The position numbers were made by a program, and so were the translations under genes. Shown here one piece after another: positions 10,898-18,396 of a DNA stretch of 64,000 nt. Under the pieces are notes generated by a model, which worked only from the letters and a program-made list of their open reading frames with translations, ran no database searches and was not told where the DNA came from. Origin of the DNA: Rhizobacter sp. Root1221 (GTDB lineage Bacteria; Pseudomonadota; Gammaproteobacteria; Burkholderiales; Burkholderiaceae_C); assembly GCF_001425785.1 (NCBI RefSeq), contig NZ_LMDI01000034.1:30663-94662 (forward strand), read 5' to 3'. The number at the start of each line of letters is the position of its first letter. Position 1 is the stretch's first letter.

Positions 10898-11368
10898 TCA
10901 GGCGACCGATTTGAGCGGTTCCCAGTTCGAGATGAGCTCGTGGACCTTGGCCGCGGTGTCCTCGGTCTTGAGGCGTTCGCGCAGTTCGCGGTCACCGAGC
11001 ATCTCGGCGATTTCGGAAAGGATCTCGAGGTGGCGCTGCGTGGCCGCTTCGGGCACCAGCAGGAAGATCAGCAGGTTGACGGGTTCGTCGTCGGGCGCAT
11101 CGAACGGGATGGCCTGCTGCACGCGCACGACGGCGGCCAGCGGGTTCTTCAGGCCCTTGATGCGGCCGTGCGGAATGGCCACGCCGTGGCCGAGGCCGGT
11201 GGAGCCCAGGCGTTCGCGGGCGAACAGGTTGTCCGTCACGGTGGCACGCGCAATGGCGTGCTGGTTCTCGAACAGCAGCCCCGCGTGCTCGAATGCGCGT
11301 TTTTTGCTGGTGGCATCCACATCCACCAGCACATTGCTGGGCGGCAAGATCGCGGCAAGTCGGTTCAT
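10898..11368 (-). CDS. ptsN: Nitrogen-type PTS IIA protein
   Basis: 156 residues. EIIA(Ntr)-type phosphocarrier with the phospho-accepting His in [12 protein letters not shown] and the [21 protein letters not shown] segment. It takes phosphate from NPr/HPr and modulates K+ transport and stress outputs in characterised species. The ATG at 11368 is preferred to one 18 codons upstream, because [17 protein letters not shown] is the family start. It lies between hpf and hprK but is separated from hpf by a terminator, so it probably has its own promoter in 11369-11534. Confidence 0.92.
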   Translation of the reverse strand: MNRLAAILPPSNVLVDVDATSKKRAFEHAGLLFENQHAIARATVTDNLFARERLGSTGLGHGVAIPHGRIKGLKNPLAAVVRVQQAIPFDAPDDEPVNLLIFLLVPEAATQRHLEILSEIAEMLGDRELRERLKTEDTAAKVHELISNWEPLKSVA

Positions 11369-11534
11369 CTGCGGGTCACTGTTTGCCCAATGCGGGCCGG
11401 GTCTGTTGGTGACAGTTCCCAAATTCTACGAGCCTGCTGGCAGCAGGTGCTATGCACGACATTGGATCAGAAGTGAAATTGTGCACTGTTGTTGCTGCGT
11501 TGCAGCACCCGAAGCGCACGTATTTCGGGCTTGA

Positions 11535-11562
11535 AAACGAAAAAGCGGCCCGAAGGCCGCTC
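11535..11562 (-). terminator. Intrinsic terminator after hpf
   Basis: Read on the minus strand: AGCGGCC, loop TTCG, GGCCGCT, then TTTTCGTTTTC. The 7-bp GC stem (11544-11550 with 11555-11561) followed by a T-rich tract sits 18 bases past the hpf stop. It implies that hpf is transcribed separately from ptsN-hprK. Confidence 0.85.
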
Positions 11563-11579
11563 CATCCGAGCCGTGAAGA

Positions 11580-11918
11580 TCAGGCCGTGGCGTCGATGCG
11601 CTTGGCCGCGACGTGGTGGTGATCCTGCAGCTTGTCCTTGTGTCGGCAGACCTGCCGATCCAGCTTGTCCATGAGTTGGTCGATGGCGGCGTACAGGTCC
11701 TCGTGGCTTTGCTCCACGAAGATGTCCTTGCCCTTCACATGGACCGTGACCTCGGCCTTCTGCCTGCGTTCCTTCTCCTTGTTCTTCTCCACGGAGAGCA
11801 ACACGGTGATGTCGACGACCTGGTCGAAGTGGCGAGTGACCCTGTCCAGCTTCGTGAGCACGTACTCACGCAAGGCTGGTGTGACGTCGAGGTGGTGGCC
11901 GCTGATCGTCAAGTTCAT
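11580..11918 (-). CDS. hpf: Ribosome hibernation promoting factor (HPF/YfiA)
   Basis: 112 residues. It starts [20 protein letters not shown] and has the family patterns [19 protein letters not shown] and [19 protein letters not shown]. It binds the 30S decoding region and helps inactivate ribosomes in stationary phase. The ATG at 11918 has an excellent AAAGGAG site 5 bases upstream. In many proteobacteria this gene follows rpoN. Here the upstream side is a 537-base gap and then corA on the other strand, so rpoN is elsewhere. Confidence 0.94.
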   Translation of the reverse strand: MNLTISGHHLDVTPALREYVLTKLDRVTRHFDQVVDITVLLSVEKNKEKERRQKAEVTVHVKGKDIFVEQSHEDLYAAIDQLMDKLDRQVCRHKDKLQDHHHVAAKRIDATA

Positions 11919-12455
11919 GAAGACTCCTTTCGCAGGGGGTGAGGGAACCGGAACAAGGGAATGCGTGACCGCAAGACGGGTGAGGAATGGGCGTGGGAAG
12001 GCGGGGAGGGGGAGTGAGGGAAGGAGCGGGATTCCAGAAGGAGGGAGGCGTGTGGAGCGCTGGGGAAACCCGAGGTCGTTGAAATCAGTGTGCGCCCGTT
12101 TCGTCCGTGTGACAAGGCAGCGACACGCATGAAAACATGTCCGATCTGCATCGCTTGCGGGGAGTGCGGAAAAGGGGCGTTTTTCAAGGGTCGCATCCTC
12201 ATTTCGGGGTAAATCCGGGGGTGTCCCGCACCACCTTGGGCCGAGTGGGGCGAGCCGGTGACATAATTTCGGCTGACGCAATTTCCTGGAACCCGACGTG
12301 GACAGCCCTCACTCTCGCTGACCGTCCGCTCCGACACCCATCGGCGAGGCCACGCGCCCCGATGCGGCCCGGAGTGAGACGGTCTCGCCCCCCGCCCTCA
12401 TTCCCTGGCCCCCGATGCACGATGACCACATCGGGGAATCCGTTGGAGCCCCTGC
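11919..12455. other. Intergenic region between hpf and corA
   Basis: 537 bases without a supportable gene. A purine-rich tract on the plus strand at about 11985-12050 becomes a pyrimidine-rich 5' leader for hpf. A CATAAT hexamer near 12261-12266 within GGTGACATAATTTC is the best -10-like element for corA, but its -35 is unclear. No tRNA, small RNA or repeat copy was recognised. The short frames here are high-GC noise. Confidence 0.5.
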
Positions 12456-13418
12456 ATGCTGAATGTGTTCACGCTGGCCAATGGCCGGTTGTTTCAAGAA
12501 GAGATCGAGCGCCTCGAGGCGCTCGCCGATGTGCACCCGGTCTGGGTCGACCTCGAAAACCCGTCGCCCGATGAAATCGGCTGGATCGAGCAGCGTTTCG
12601 GCCTCAGCATCCCGCAGGACATCGTCGACGACGACCTGGAAGAATCCGCCCGCTTCTACGAGGAAGACAACGGCGAGCTGCACATCCGCTCCGACTTCCT
12701 GATCGACGACGACGAAACCCCGCGCAACGTGCGCGTGGCCTTCATCCTGCACAACAAAGTGCTGTTCTCGATCCACGGCGAAGACCTGCCGGTGTTCCGC
12801 CTGCTGCGCCTGCGCGCGCGCCGCATCCCCGCCCTGATCGAGGACGCGAAGGACGTGCTGCTCAAGCTGTACGACGCCGATGCCGAGTACAGCGCCGATG
12901 CCCTCGAAGGCATCTACGACAGCCTCGAGAAGGTCAGCGCCCGCGTGCTCAAGCAGGACGTGGGCGACCAGGCCGCCGGCGAGGCGCTGGCTGCCATCGC
13001 CCGCGAGGAAGACCTGAACGGCCGCATTCGCCGCAACGTGATGGACACGCGGCGCGCCATCAGCTTCATGATGCGCAGCCGCATGCTCAACGCCGAGCAG
13101 TTCGAGGAAGCGCGCCAGATCCTGCGCGACATCGACTCGCTCGACAGCCACACCGCGTTCCTGTTCGACAAGATCAACTTCCTGCTGGACGCCACCGTCG
13201 GTTTCATCAACATCAACCAGAACAAGATCATCAAGATCTTCTCGGTGGCCAGCGTCGCGCTGCTGCCGCCCACGCTGATCGCCAGCATCTACGGCATGAA
13301 CTTCAAGCTCATGCCCGAACTCGAGTGGCGCTTCGGATACCCGGTGGCCATCGGGCTGATGCTGCTGAGCATCGTGTCGCCGTTCTGGTACTTCCGGCGC
13401 AAGGGCTGGTTGAAATAG
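12456..13418 (+). CDS. corA: Magnesium/cobalt transporter CorA
   Basis: 320 residues. A large cytoplasmic N-terminal funnel (1-255) is followed by two C-terminal membrane helices. The selectivity signature YGMNF is at about 278-282 and a basic tail ends the protein (FRRKGWLK). It mediates Mg2+ (and Co2+/Ni2+) influx as a pentamer. The ATG at 12456 gives the normal MLNVFTLANGRLFQ start. It is monocistronic and immediately followed by a palindromic dispersed repeat at 13420. Confidence 0.95.
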   Translation: MLNVFTLANGRLFQEEIERLEALADVHPVWVDLENPSPDEIGWIEQRFGLSIPQDIVDDDLEESARFYEEDNGELHIRSDFLIDDDETPRNVRVAFILHNKVLFSIHGEDLPVFRLLRLRARRIPALIEDAKDVLLKLYDADAEYSADALEGIYDSLEKVSARVLKQDVGDQAAGEALAAIAREEDLNGRIRRNVMDTRRAISFMMRSRMLNAEQFEEARQILRDIDSLDSHTAFLFDKINFLLDATVGFININQNKIIKIFSVASVALLPPTLIASIYGMNFKLMPELEWRFGYPVAIGLMLLSIVSPFWYFRRKGWLK

Positions 13419-13419
13419 G

Positions 13420-13561
13420 GCCCCCTACGGCGCTTCGCGCCGGTCCCCCCATGGGGGAGCCCGCGGTCGCCCGGGGGACCCGGGCTCGGCGGTAGCTTGA
13501 TCTGCGGCTTCGCTTCGCTCGCCTCCTGCCTGGCGTTCGCGATTCGGGGCTTTGCTCGCTG
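13420..13561. repeat. Dispersed palindromic element, copy after corA
   Basis: It begins directly after the corA stop and contains CCCCCCATGGGGGAGCCCG, CGGTCGCCCGGGGGACCCGG and GCTCGGCGGTAGCTTGATCT, followed by TCGCTTCGCTCGCC repeats. The same order recurs at 46384-46530 and, three times in tandem in shortened form, at 37285-37518. It holds nested palindromes, so it can fold strongly in RNA or single-stranded DNA. Confidence 0.8.
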
Positions 13562-13648
13562 CGCGTCGCTCGCCCTGTGTGCCTGCCTGCCTTCGTTCCG
13601 GCCTTCGCTCGCTGCTGTCCGGGGAAAATCTCGGTCATCCCGGCGAAT

Positions 13649-13734
13649 GCCGGGATCTCCAGCGGTGGACGGGAACGCTGCTGTTGAGCGAGAAGGTGGA
13701 GATCCCGGCCTCGGGACGACAGGGCTGTGCGGGG
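13649..13734. repeat. 87-base repeat with hairpin ends, copy 1
   Basis: CCGGGATCTCCA at 13650-13661 is the exact reverse complement of TGGAGATCCCGG at 13697-13708, so the unit can form a 12-bp stem with a 35-base apical part. It is followed by CGGGACGACAGGGCTGTGCG. A second copy lies at 13925-14013. Confidence 0.8.
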
Positions 13735-13924
13735 AAACGCATTGGCGTTTGCGCAGAGCCGGTCTCTCAGGATCAGGCCCTCTGCCTGATTCGGCTTACT
13801 TTGCGCATGTTGCGCGGCCCTGTTGCTGATTCAGTTGGCGCTCCGGGATTTATCCCGAATTACCAACCCCCGCAACAACTTACCGCTCAGCGCTCAAACT
13901 TTCCCCGGACAGCACTGGGCGCAG

Positions 13925-14013
13925 GCCGGGATCTCCAGCGGTGCACGGGAACGCTGCTGTTCAGCGAGAAGGCGGAGATCCAGGCCTGCGCGGGACGACA
14001 GGGCTGTGCGGGC
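13925..14013. repeat. 87-base repeat with hairpin ends, copy 2
   Basis: Same order as copy 1 (GCCGGGATCTCCAGCGGTG, then GGGAACGCTGCTGTT, AGCGAGAAGG, CGGGACGACAGGGCTGTGCG). The right stem arm has decayed to CGGAGATCCAGG, so the perfect pairing of copy 1 is lost. Confidence 0.8.
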
Positions 14014-14306
14014 GAAAGCACCGTTGGTGATGTTGGGTCCGCCCGGGCTCGCGGGTGGCTTGACCTGGCGCTTCGCTTTGCGTCGCTGCCGGGAAGAAAG
14101 AATGCCGCACAGCGCCCCGGGAGGAAGTAGGGAGGGAGGAGGGAGGGAGAAAGCCCTCTCGGGATTGCAGTCGGCGAGGCCGACCGGCTGTGCGGCAGGA
14201 AAAATGGCGGTGGTGCCCCAGGGTGCACCACGCGAACAGCCTTTTCGATGCGATGCCGCTGGCCGAGTTCCGTCGGACGCTCAAGAAATTGCGTACCCGT
14301 GCGTGT

Positions 14307-14873
14307 TCATTTCGTATCCAGAAGTTTCTCGATGGCCTGGACGAAGGCGGGGTCCTGCGGTTTGGTCATGGAGCCGAAGCTCTGGACGGTCTGGCCGTCG
14401 CGGGCGATGACGTACTTGTGGAAGTTCCACCTGGGTGACGCGCCGGTGCGCTGGCGCAGGTCGGCGAACAGCGGGTTGAGCTGGTCGCCGGCCGAGGCGG
14501 TCACCCGGCTCTTCACGAACATCGGGAACTTGACCCCGAAGGTGTTCTCGCAGAAGTCGGCGATTTCCTTGTTCGAGCCAGGCTCCTGGCTGCCGAAGTC
14601 GTTCGACGGGAACCCGAGCACCACGAGACCCCGCGGGCCGTAGCGTTCGTTCAGCGCCTCGAGGTCCTTGTATTGGGGCGTGAAGCCGCAGAAGCTCGCG
14701 GTGTTGACCACCACGACGACCTTGCCGGCGTACTGGCAGAGGTTCTGCGGTTTCTCGTCCTGCAGGCGCGGGATCTGCCGGTCTAGCAGCGCGGGGCAGG
14801 CGGCCGAGGCGGCGCCCGGGCCCGCGAGCAGCGCGAACCACAGGAACAGGCGGGGGAGTGGGGGGCGGTTCAT
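14307..14873 (-). CDS. Glutathione peroxidase family protein, exported
   Basis: 188 residues. Signal peptide about 1-24 ending ASAA, then a thioredoxin-fold peroxidase: Cys62 in NTASFCGFTPQYKDLE, Gln in PSNDFGSQEPGSN and Trp in RWNFHKYVI, the Cys/Gln/Trp catalytic set. Cys replaces selenocysteine, as usual in bacteria. It probably reduces peroxides in the periplasm, most likely using thioredoxin-like reductants rather than glutathione. Monocistronic, facing the repeat region. Confidence 0.9.
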   Translation of the reverse strand: MNRPPLPRLFLWFALLAGPGAASAACPALLDRQIPRLQDEKPQNLCQYAGKVVVVVNTASFCGFTPQYKDLEALNERYGPRGLVVLGFPSNDFGSQEPGSNKEIADFCENTFGVKFPMFVKSRVTASAGDQLNPLFADLRQRTGASPRWNFHKYVIARDGQTVQSFGSMTKPQDPAFVQAIEKLLDTK

Positions 14874-15052
14874 GAAAGGTCTCCAGCAGGAACGAGGGAT
14901 CCGTTCAGGATGCCACTTCTCTGGCGCCCACGTACGCGGCGCGGCGCGATCCGGATGCGGCGTTCACCGGGATGTCCTTGACTTCCGCGGGCCTGCCCCG
15001 AACTGTCACGGAGCGCCGTCTAGAATAAGAAACCCTCACATTGGGCTGAACC

Positions 15053-15934
15053 ATGCTGTATCCCGAACTCTTCAAACAACTCGAAGCCGTCCGCTGGAAC
15101 ATGGACACGGACATCCCCTGGGATCAGTTCGACGGCAGCCAGCTCACGGAAGAGCAGGCCCAGACCATCAAGATGAATGCCATCACGGAGTGGTCCGCAT
15201 TGCCGGCCACCGAGATGTTCCTGCGCGACAACCGCGATGACAGCGACTTTTCCGCGTTCATGAGCGTCTGGTTCTTCGAGGAACAGAAGCACTCGCTCGT
15301 GCTGATGGAATACCTGCGCCGCTTCCGTCCCGACCTGGTCCCCACCGAGGCCGAACTGCACGAGGTGCGCTTCGAATTCGACCCGGCCCCGGCCCTCGAG
15401 ACGCTGATGCTCCACTTCTGCGGCGAGATCCGCCTGAACCACTGGTACCGCCGCGCCGCCGAATGGCACAGCGAGCCGGTCATCAAGGCCATCTATGAAA
15501 CGCTGGCGCGCGACGAAGCCCGCCACGGTGGCGCCTACCTGCGCTACATGAAGCGGGCCATGCAGAAGTTCGGCGACGAGGCCCGTGCCGCGTTTGCCAA
15601 GGTGGGGGTGCTGATGGCCAGCGCCCGCCGCACGGCCCAGGCCCTGCACCCCACGAACCTGCACGTGAACGAAAAGCTGTTCCCGCGCGACACCATCCAG
15701 AGCCGCCTGCCCAACCCCCAATGGCTGGAGCAATGGCTCGACAAGCAGATCCAGTTCGATGCCGTGTGGGAAACCAAGGTGGTCGACCGCATCCTGCACA
15801 ACATGAGCCTGCTGCTCGAACGCAGCTTCGCCAGCGTCCAGGAACTCAACCGCTACCGCAAGGAAGTGACGGCTGCCGCGCTGGCCGCCGCCGCGAACAA
15901 GGGCCGTTCGGGCACCGACCCGCTGACCGCCTGA
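15053..15934 (+). CDS. Ferritin-like di-iron protein (acyl-ACP desaturase-like)
   Basis: 293 residues, all-helical. Likely iron ligands are visible in helix order: Glu46/Glu54 (ITEWSALPATEMF), the E-x-x-H of FFEEQKHS (76-80), Glu125 (FCGEIRLNHW) and the DEARH of LARDEARHGG (154-158). This is the double ExxH-type site of the acyl-ACP desaturase/ferritin-like superfamily. The substrate is not evident, and fatty-acid desaturation is only a family-level suggestion. A TAGAAT hexamer at 15021-15026 is a plausible -10. It is followed after one base by rfaE2. Confidence 0.75.
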   Translation: MLYPELFKQLEAVRWNMDTDIPWDQFDGSQLTEEQAQTIKMNAITEWSALPATEMFLRDNRDDSDFSAFMSVWFFEEQKHSLVLMEYLRRFRPDLVPTEAELHEVRFEFDPAPALETLMLHFCGEIRLNHWYRRAAEWHSEPVIKAIYETLARDEARHGGAYLRYMKRAMQKFGDEARAAFAKVGVLMASARRTAQALHPTNLHVNEKLFPRDTIQSRLPNPQWLEQWLDKQIQFDAVWETKVVDRILHNMSLLLERSFASVQELNRYRKEVTAAALAAAANKGRSGTDPLTA

Positions 15935-15935
15935 C

Positions 15936-16409
15936 GTGGCGAGTTTCCTCGACAAGCTCTGCACCGCCGCCGACCTGCCCGCGCGGGTTGCGGCGTTGCC
16001 TCAGCCGGTGGTGTTCACGAACGGGGTGTTCGACATCCTCCACCGTGGTCACGTCAGCTACCTGGCGCAGGCCCGCGCGTTGGGTGGCAGCCTCGTGCTG
16101 GGGCTCAACAGCGACCACTCCGCTCGCCAGCTGGGCAAGGGCCCCGACCGCCCGCTCAACGCCGAGGCCGACCGCGCCTGCGTGCTGGCGGCGTTGGAGA
16201 GCGTGAGCCTCGTGGTGCTGTTCGACGAACGCACCCCGGTGGAACTGCTCAAGCGTGTGCGCCCGCAGCTCTACGTGAAGGGCGGCGACTACGACATCGA
16301 GGCGCTCGAGGAAACGAAGTGGGTGCGCAGCTGGGGCGGTGACGCCTGCGCACTGTCCTTCGTCGACGGTTACTCCACGACCAACCTCGTCTCCCGCATC
16401 AAGGGCTGA
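15936..16409 (+). CDS. rfaE2: D-glycero-beta-D-manno-heptose 1-phosphate adenylyltransferase
   Basis: 157 residues. Single nucleotidyltransferase domain with FTNGVFDILHRGHVSYL, the ADRACVLAALESV segment, KGGDYD and the final DGYSTTNLVSRIKG. It makes ADP-heptose for the lipopolysaccharide inner core. Only the C-terminal half of the enterobacterial fused HldE is present, so the kinase is encoded elsewhere. The start is a GTG at 15936, one base after the previous stop. No good Shine-Dalgarno site, suggesting coupling to the upstream gene. Confidence 0.92.
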   Translation: MASFLDKLCTAADLPARVAALPQPVVFTNGVFDILHRGHVSYLAQARALGGSLVLGLNSDHSARQLGKGPDRPLNAEADRACVLAALESVSLVVLFDERTPVELLKRVRPQLYVKGGDYDIEALEETKWVRSWGGDACALSFVDGYSTTNLVSRIKG

Positions 16410-16470
16410 CGGCCTGCGTCTGCCGTGCCTACACTGGCACGACATTCAGCCGTCCGAGAGAGCCCCCCCA

Positions 16471-16905
16471 ATGCCACATGTTCCCGACCCGCTCCCGCCC
16501 GCGGTGCTGGCTGCCTTGCAACGCGGCCAGACGATCGAGGCCATCAAGCTGCTGCGCGACGCCACCGGCCTGGGCCTGAAGGAGGCGAAGGACGCCGTGG
16601 ACCGGCACCGGTCCGGCCCCGCGCGGCCGCCGGAGGCCACCGCGCCATGGCACGGCACGCTGCCGCCACCTGTGCTTGCGGCCATCCAGCAAGGCCATGC
16701 GATCGAGGCCATCCGGCTGTTGCGCCAAACGTCCGGCATGGGGCTCAAGGAAGCCATGGACATGGTCGAGGCCCATCGGCGAACCCACCCGGCCATCGAC
16801 CCGATGCGTTCGCCCGGCGAGGTGCCGCGCCGCAGTGCCGCCGGCTGGGCCCTGGCGGCCGTGGTGCTGCTGGCGCTGGTGGCCTGGTTCGTCTGGCGCC
16901 GCTAA
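16471..16905 (+). CDS. Membrane-anchored protein with two L7/L12 C-domain-like modules
   Basis: 144 residues. Two copies of a roughly 40-residue module at about 8-47 and 64-103 share PxVLAAxQxGxxIEAIxLLRxxxGxGLKEAxDxV. This closely resembles the helical core of the ribosomal protein L7/L12 C-terminal domain (AIKLLRDATGLGLKEAKDAVD). A Pro-rich linker and then one C-terminal transmembrane helix (about 122-141) with a WRR end follow. The L7/L12 N-terminal dimerisation domain is absent. The function is not known. The modules may bind a protein partner at the membrane. It overlaps the convergent EamA gene by four bases. Confidence 0.75.
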   Translation: MPHVPDPLPPAVLAALQRGQTIEAIKLLRDATGLGLKEAKDAVDRHRSGPARPPEATAPWHGTLPPPVLAAIQQGHAIEAIRLLRQTSGMGLKEAMDMVEAHRRTHPAIDPMRSPGEVPRRSAAGWALAAVVLLALVAWFVWRR

Positions 16906-17807
16906 GCGGCCGCCCGGCGCCGGTTCACGAGCGCAATGCCCGCCACCACCCCGGCCAACGCGGCCACCAGGCGCATGGTGACCGGCTCACCCAGCACGAA
17001 CACCCCGAGCATCAGCCCGAACACCGGCGTCAGCAGCGTGAACGCCGACAGCTGCGTGGCCTGGTAGTGGCGCACCAGCCAGAACCACACGAGGTAACTC
17101 ACGAAGACGACCACCACGGACTGGTACCCGAGCGACGCCCAGGCGGTGGCCGAGAGTGCAACCGTCCAGGCGTCTCCATGCGCCAGCGACCCGGCCAGCA
17201 GCAGCGCCCCCGACACGCCCAACTGGTAGACGAGGGTCTTTTCGGGAGCGGCCGACGCGAGCGGTGTGGCACGGATCGCGAGCGTGGTGGCGCCCCACAG
17301 CACCGCGGCCACCACCCCCAGCGTGTCGCCGAGCCACTGCCGCGGCCCGGCCTCGGGCTGCGTGAACCCTTCGGCAAATGCCAGCGCCACGCCCGAAAAC
17401 GCAAGCAGCAGGCCGCCGACCTGGTGTGCCGCCAGCCGCTCGGCGCGCGAGATGAAGGGCATGCCGAGCGCCACGACAAACGGGGCGATGTAGATGAACA
17501 CGATCATCCGCGACGCGGTGGTGTACTGCAGCCCGAGGAACACACACGCGAACTCGCCGCCGAACAGCGCGCCGGCGACCAGGCCGCCGGCCAGCGTGCC
17601 GTCGCGGCGCCACATCGGAATGCCGCGCGCGAGGGCCCACGCGAGCACGAGCACCGCACCCAGCAGCGATCGAATGGTGGCCTGCACCAGCGGCGGCACC
17701 TCGTGGACGATGCCTTTCACCGCGACCTGGTTGAGCCCCCACAGGAAGCTGCAGGCGACCACGAGCACGATGGCCAGGCGGTCGAGGTGGGGGTGGCGGT
17801 CAGGCAC
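16902..17807 (-). CDS. EamA/DMT family transporter
   Basis: 301 residues with about ten hydrophobic helices in two EamA repeats (SFLWGLNQVAVKGIV near the start, VLWGATTLAIRATPL in the middle, LTPVFGLMLGVFVLGEP near the end). Inner-membrane drug/metabolite exporter, substrate unknown. A GTG at 17807 is taken as start. It overlaps the stop of the rhombosortase gene by 8 bases, so the three genes glnE, rhombosortase and this one are probably one transcript. Confidence 0.88.
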   Translation of the reverse strand: MPDRHPHLDRLAIVLVVACSFLWGLNQVAVKGIVHEVPPLVQATIRSLLGAVLVLAWALARGIPMWRRDGTLAGGLVAGALFGGEFACVFLGLQYTTASRMIVFIYIAPFVVALGMPFISRAERLAAHQVGGLLLAFSGVALAFAEGFTQPEAGPRQWLGDTLGVVAAVLWGATTLAIRATPLASAAPEKTLVYQLGVSGALLLAGSLAHGDAWTVALSATAWASLGYQSVVVVFVSYLVWFWLVRHYQATQLSAFTLLTPVFGLMLGVFVLGEPVTMRLVAALAGVVAGIALVNRRRAAA

Positions 17808-18396
17808 GGTGCAGGCGGTGCCAGCATTCGGCGGCGGCGGCGCAGGTGACACCCGCCACCGCACCGGTCAGGTGGGCGATGGGGGCGATGGGGATGTCCC
17901 AGTGGGGCGACACCTGCACCGCGGCGCGCCACGGGGTCTCGGACAGCACCTTGGCCAGCAGCAGCGCGAGCGCTGCGAAACCCACGAGCCGCTGGCGGCG
18001 CGGCCCGGACGTCCCGAGGTAGAACGCCGCGGCGCCGGCCCCGGCATGCACGACCCCGGACAGTCCGCCGTAATGCCGCAGCGACGGCATGCACAGCAGG
18101 GCCACGTGGGTCAGCGGCCAGGCCACCGCCCAGGCGAGTGCGGTGCGCGGGGGCACCCCGCCCACCATGCCGAACGCCGCCAGCAAGGCCACCGCGAGCA
18201 GGTTGGCCGTGAAGTGCGACGTGCTCAGGTGCACGAACCCGGCCGTCCACCAGCGCCACGGTTGGGCGAGCCAGCGATCGGGTTGCCAGTCGAGCACGGC
18301 CGGCGTGGCGGCCACCTGGGCCAGCACGGCCCCGATCGCCAGCACCGCGGCAAGCGCCACCCAGGCCACGCCGGGCGTGCGCAGGCGGGTGTGCAT
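17800..18396 (-). CDS. rrtA: Rhombosortase (rhomboid-type sorting protease)
   Basis: 198 residues with about six membrane helices. Catalytic Ser in YGGLSGVVHAG and catalytic His in IAHLTGAVAG. HLSTSHFTANLLAVALLA and the GGLSGVxH form are those of the rhombosortase branch of rhomboid proteases. Family members process proteins ending in a GlyGly-CTERM anchor. No GlyGly-CTERM protein is seen in this window, so the substrates must be elsewhere. The ATG at 18396 shares a base with the glnE stop (TGATG). Specific naming as rrtA relies on motif recall. Confidence 0.78.
   Translation of the reverse strand: MHTRLRTPGVAWVALAAVLAIGAVLAQVAATPAVLDWQPDRWLAQPWRWWTAGFVHLSTSHFTANLLAVALLAAFGMVGGVPPRTALAWAVAWPLTHVALLCMPSLRHYGGLSGVVHAGAGAAAFYLGTSGPRRQRLVGFAALALLLAKVLSETPWRAAVQVSPHWDIPIAPIAHLTGAVAGVTCAAAAECWHRLHRA

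Larger units (their letters stand above)
13419..14306. other. 888-base gene-free, repeat-rich region
   Basis: No credible coding sequence. It contains one copy of the GGGGGAGCCC/CCCGGG element (13420-13561), a half REP unit (GTCATCCCGGC at 13634-13644), two diverged copies of an approximately 87-base repeat (13649-13734 and 13925-14013), and a purine-rich patch near 14125-14155. It looks like accumulated intergenic repeats rather than a decayed gene. Confidence 0.6.

Noticed and set aside
12130-12455. Short protein-coding gene in the corA leader
   Set aside because: No ribosome site, atypical composition and overlap with the likely corA promoter.
13419-14306. Possible decayed gene between corA and gpx
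   Set aside because: Stops in all frames except repeat-derived fragments; the content is explained by intergenic repeats.
14938-15030. Full sigma-70 promoter for the di-iron gene using TTGACT at 14978
   Set aside because: Spacing to TAGAAT at 15021 is 37 bases, far too long; only the -10-like hexamer can be noted.
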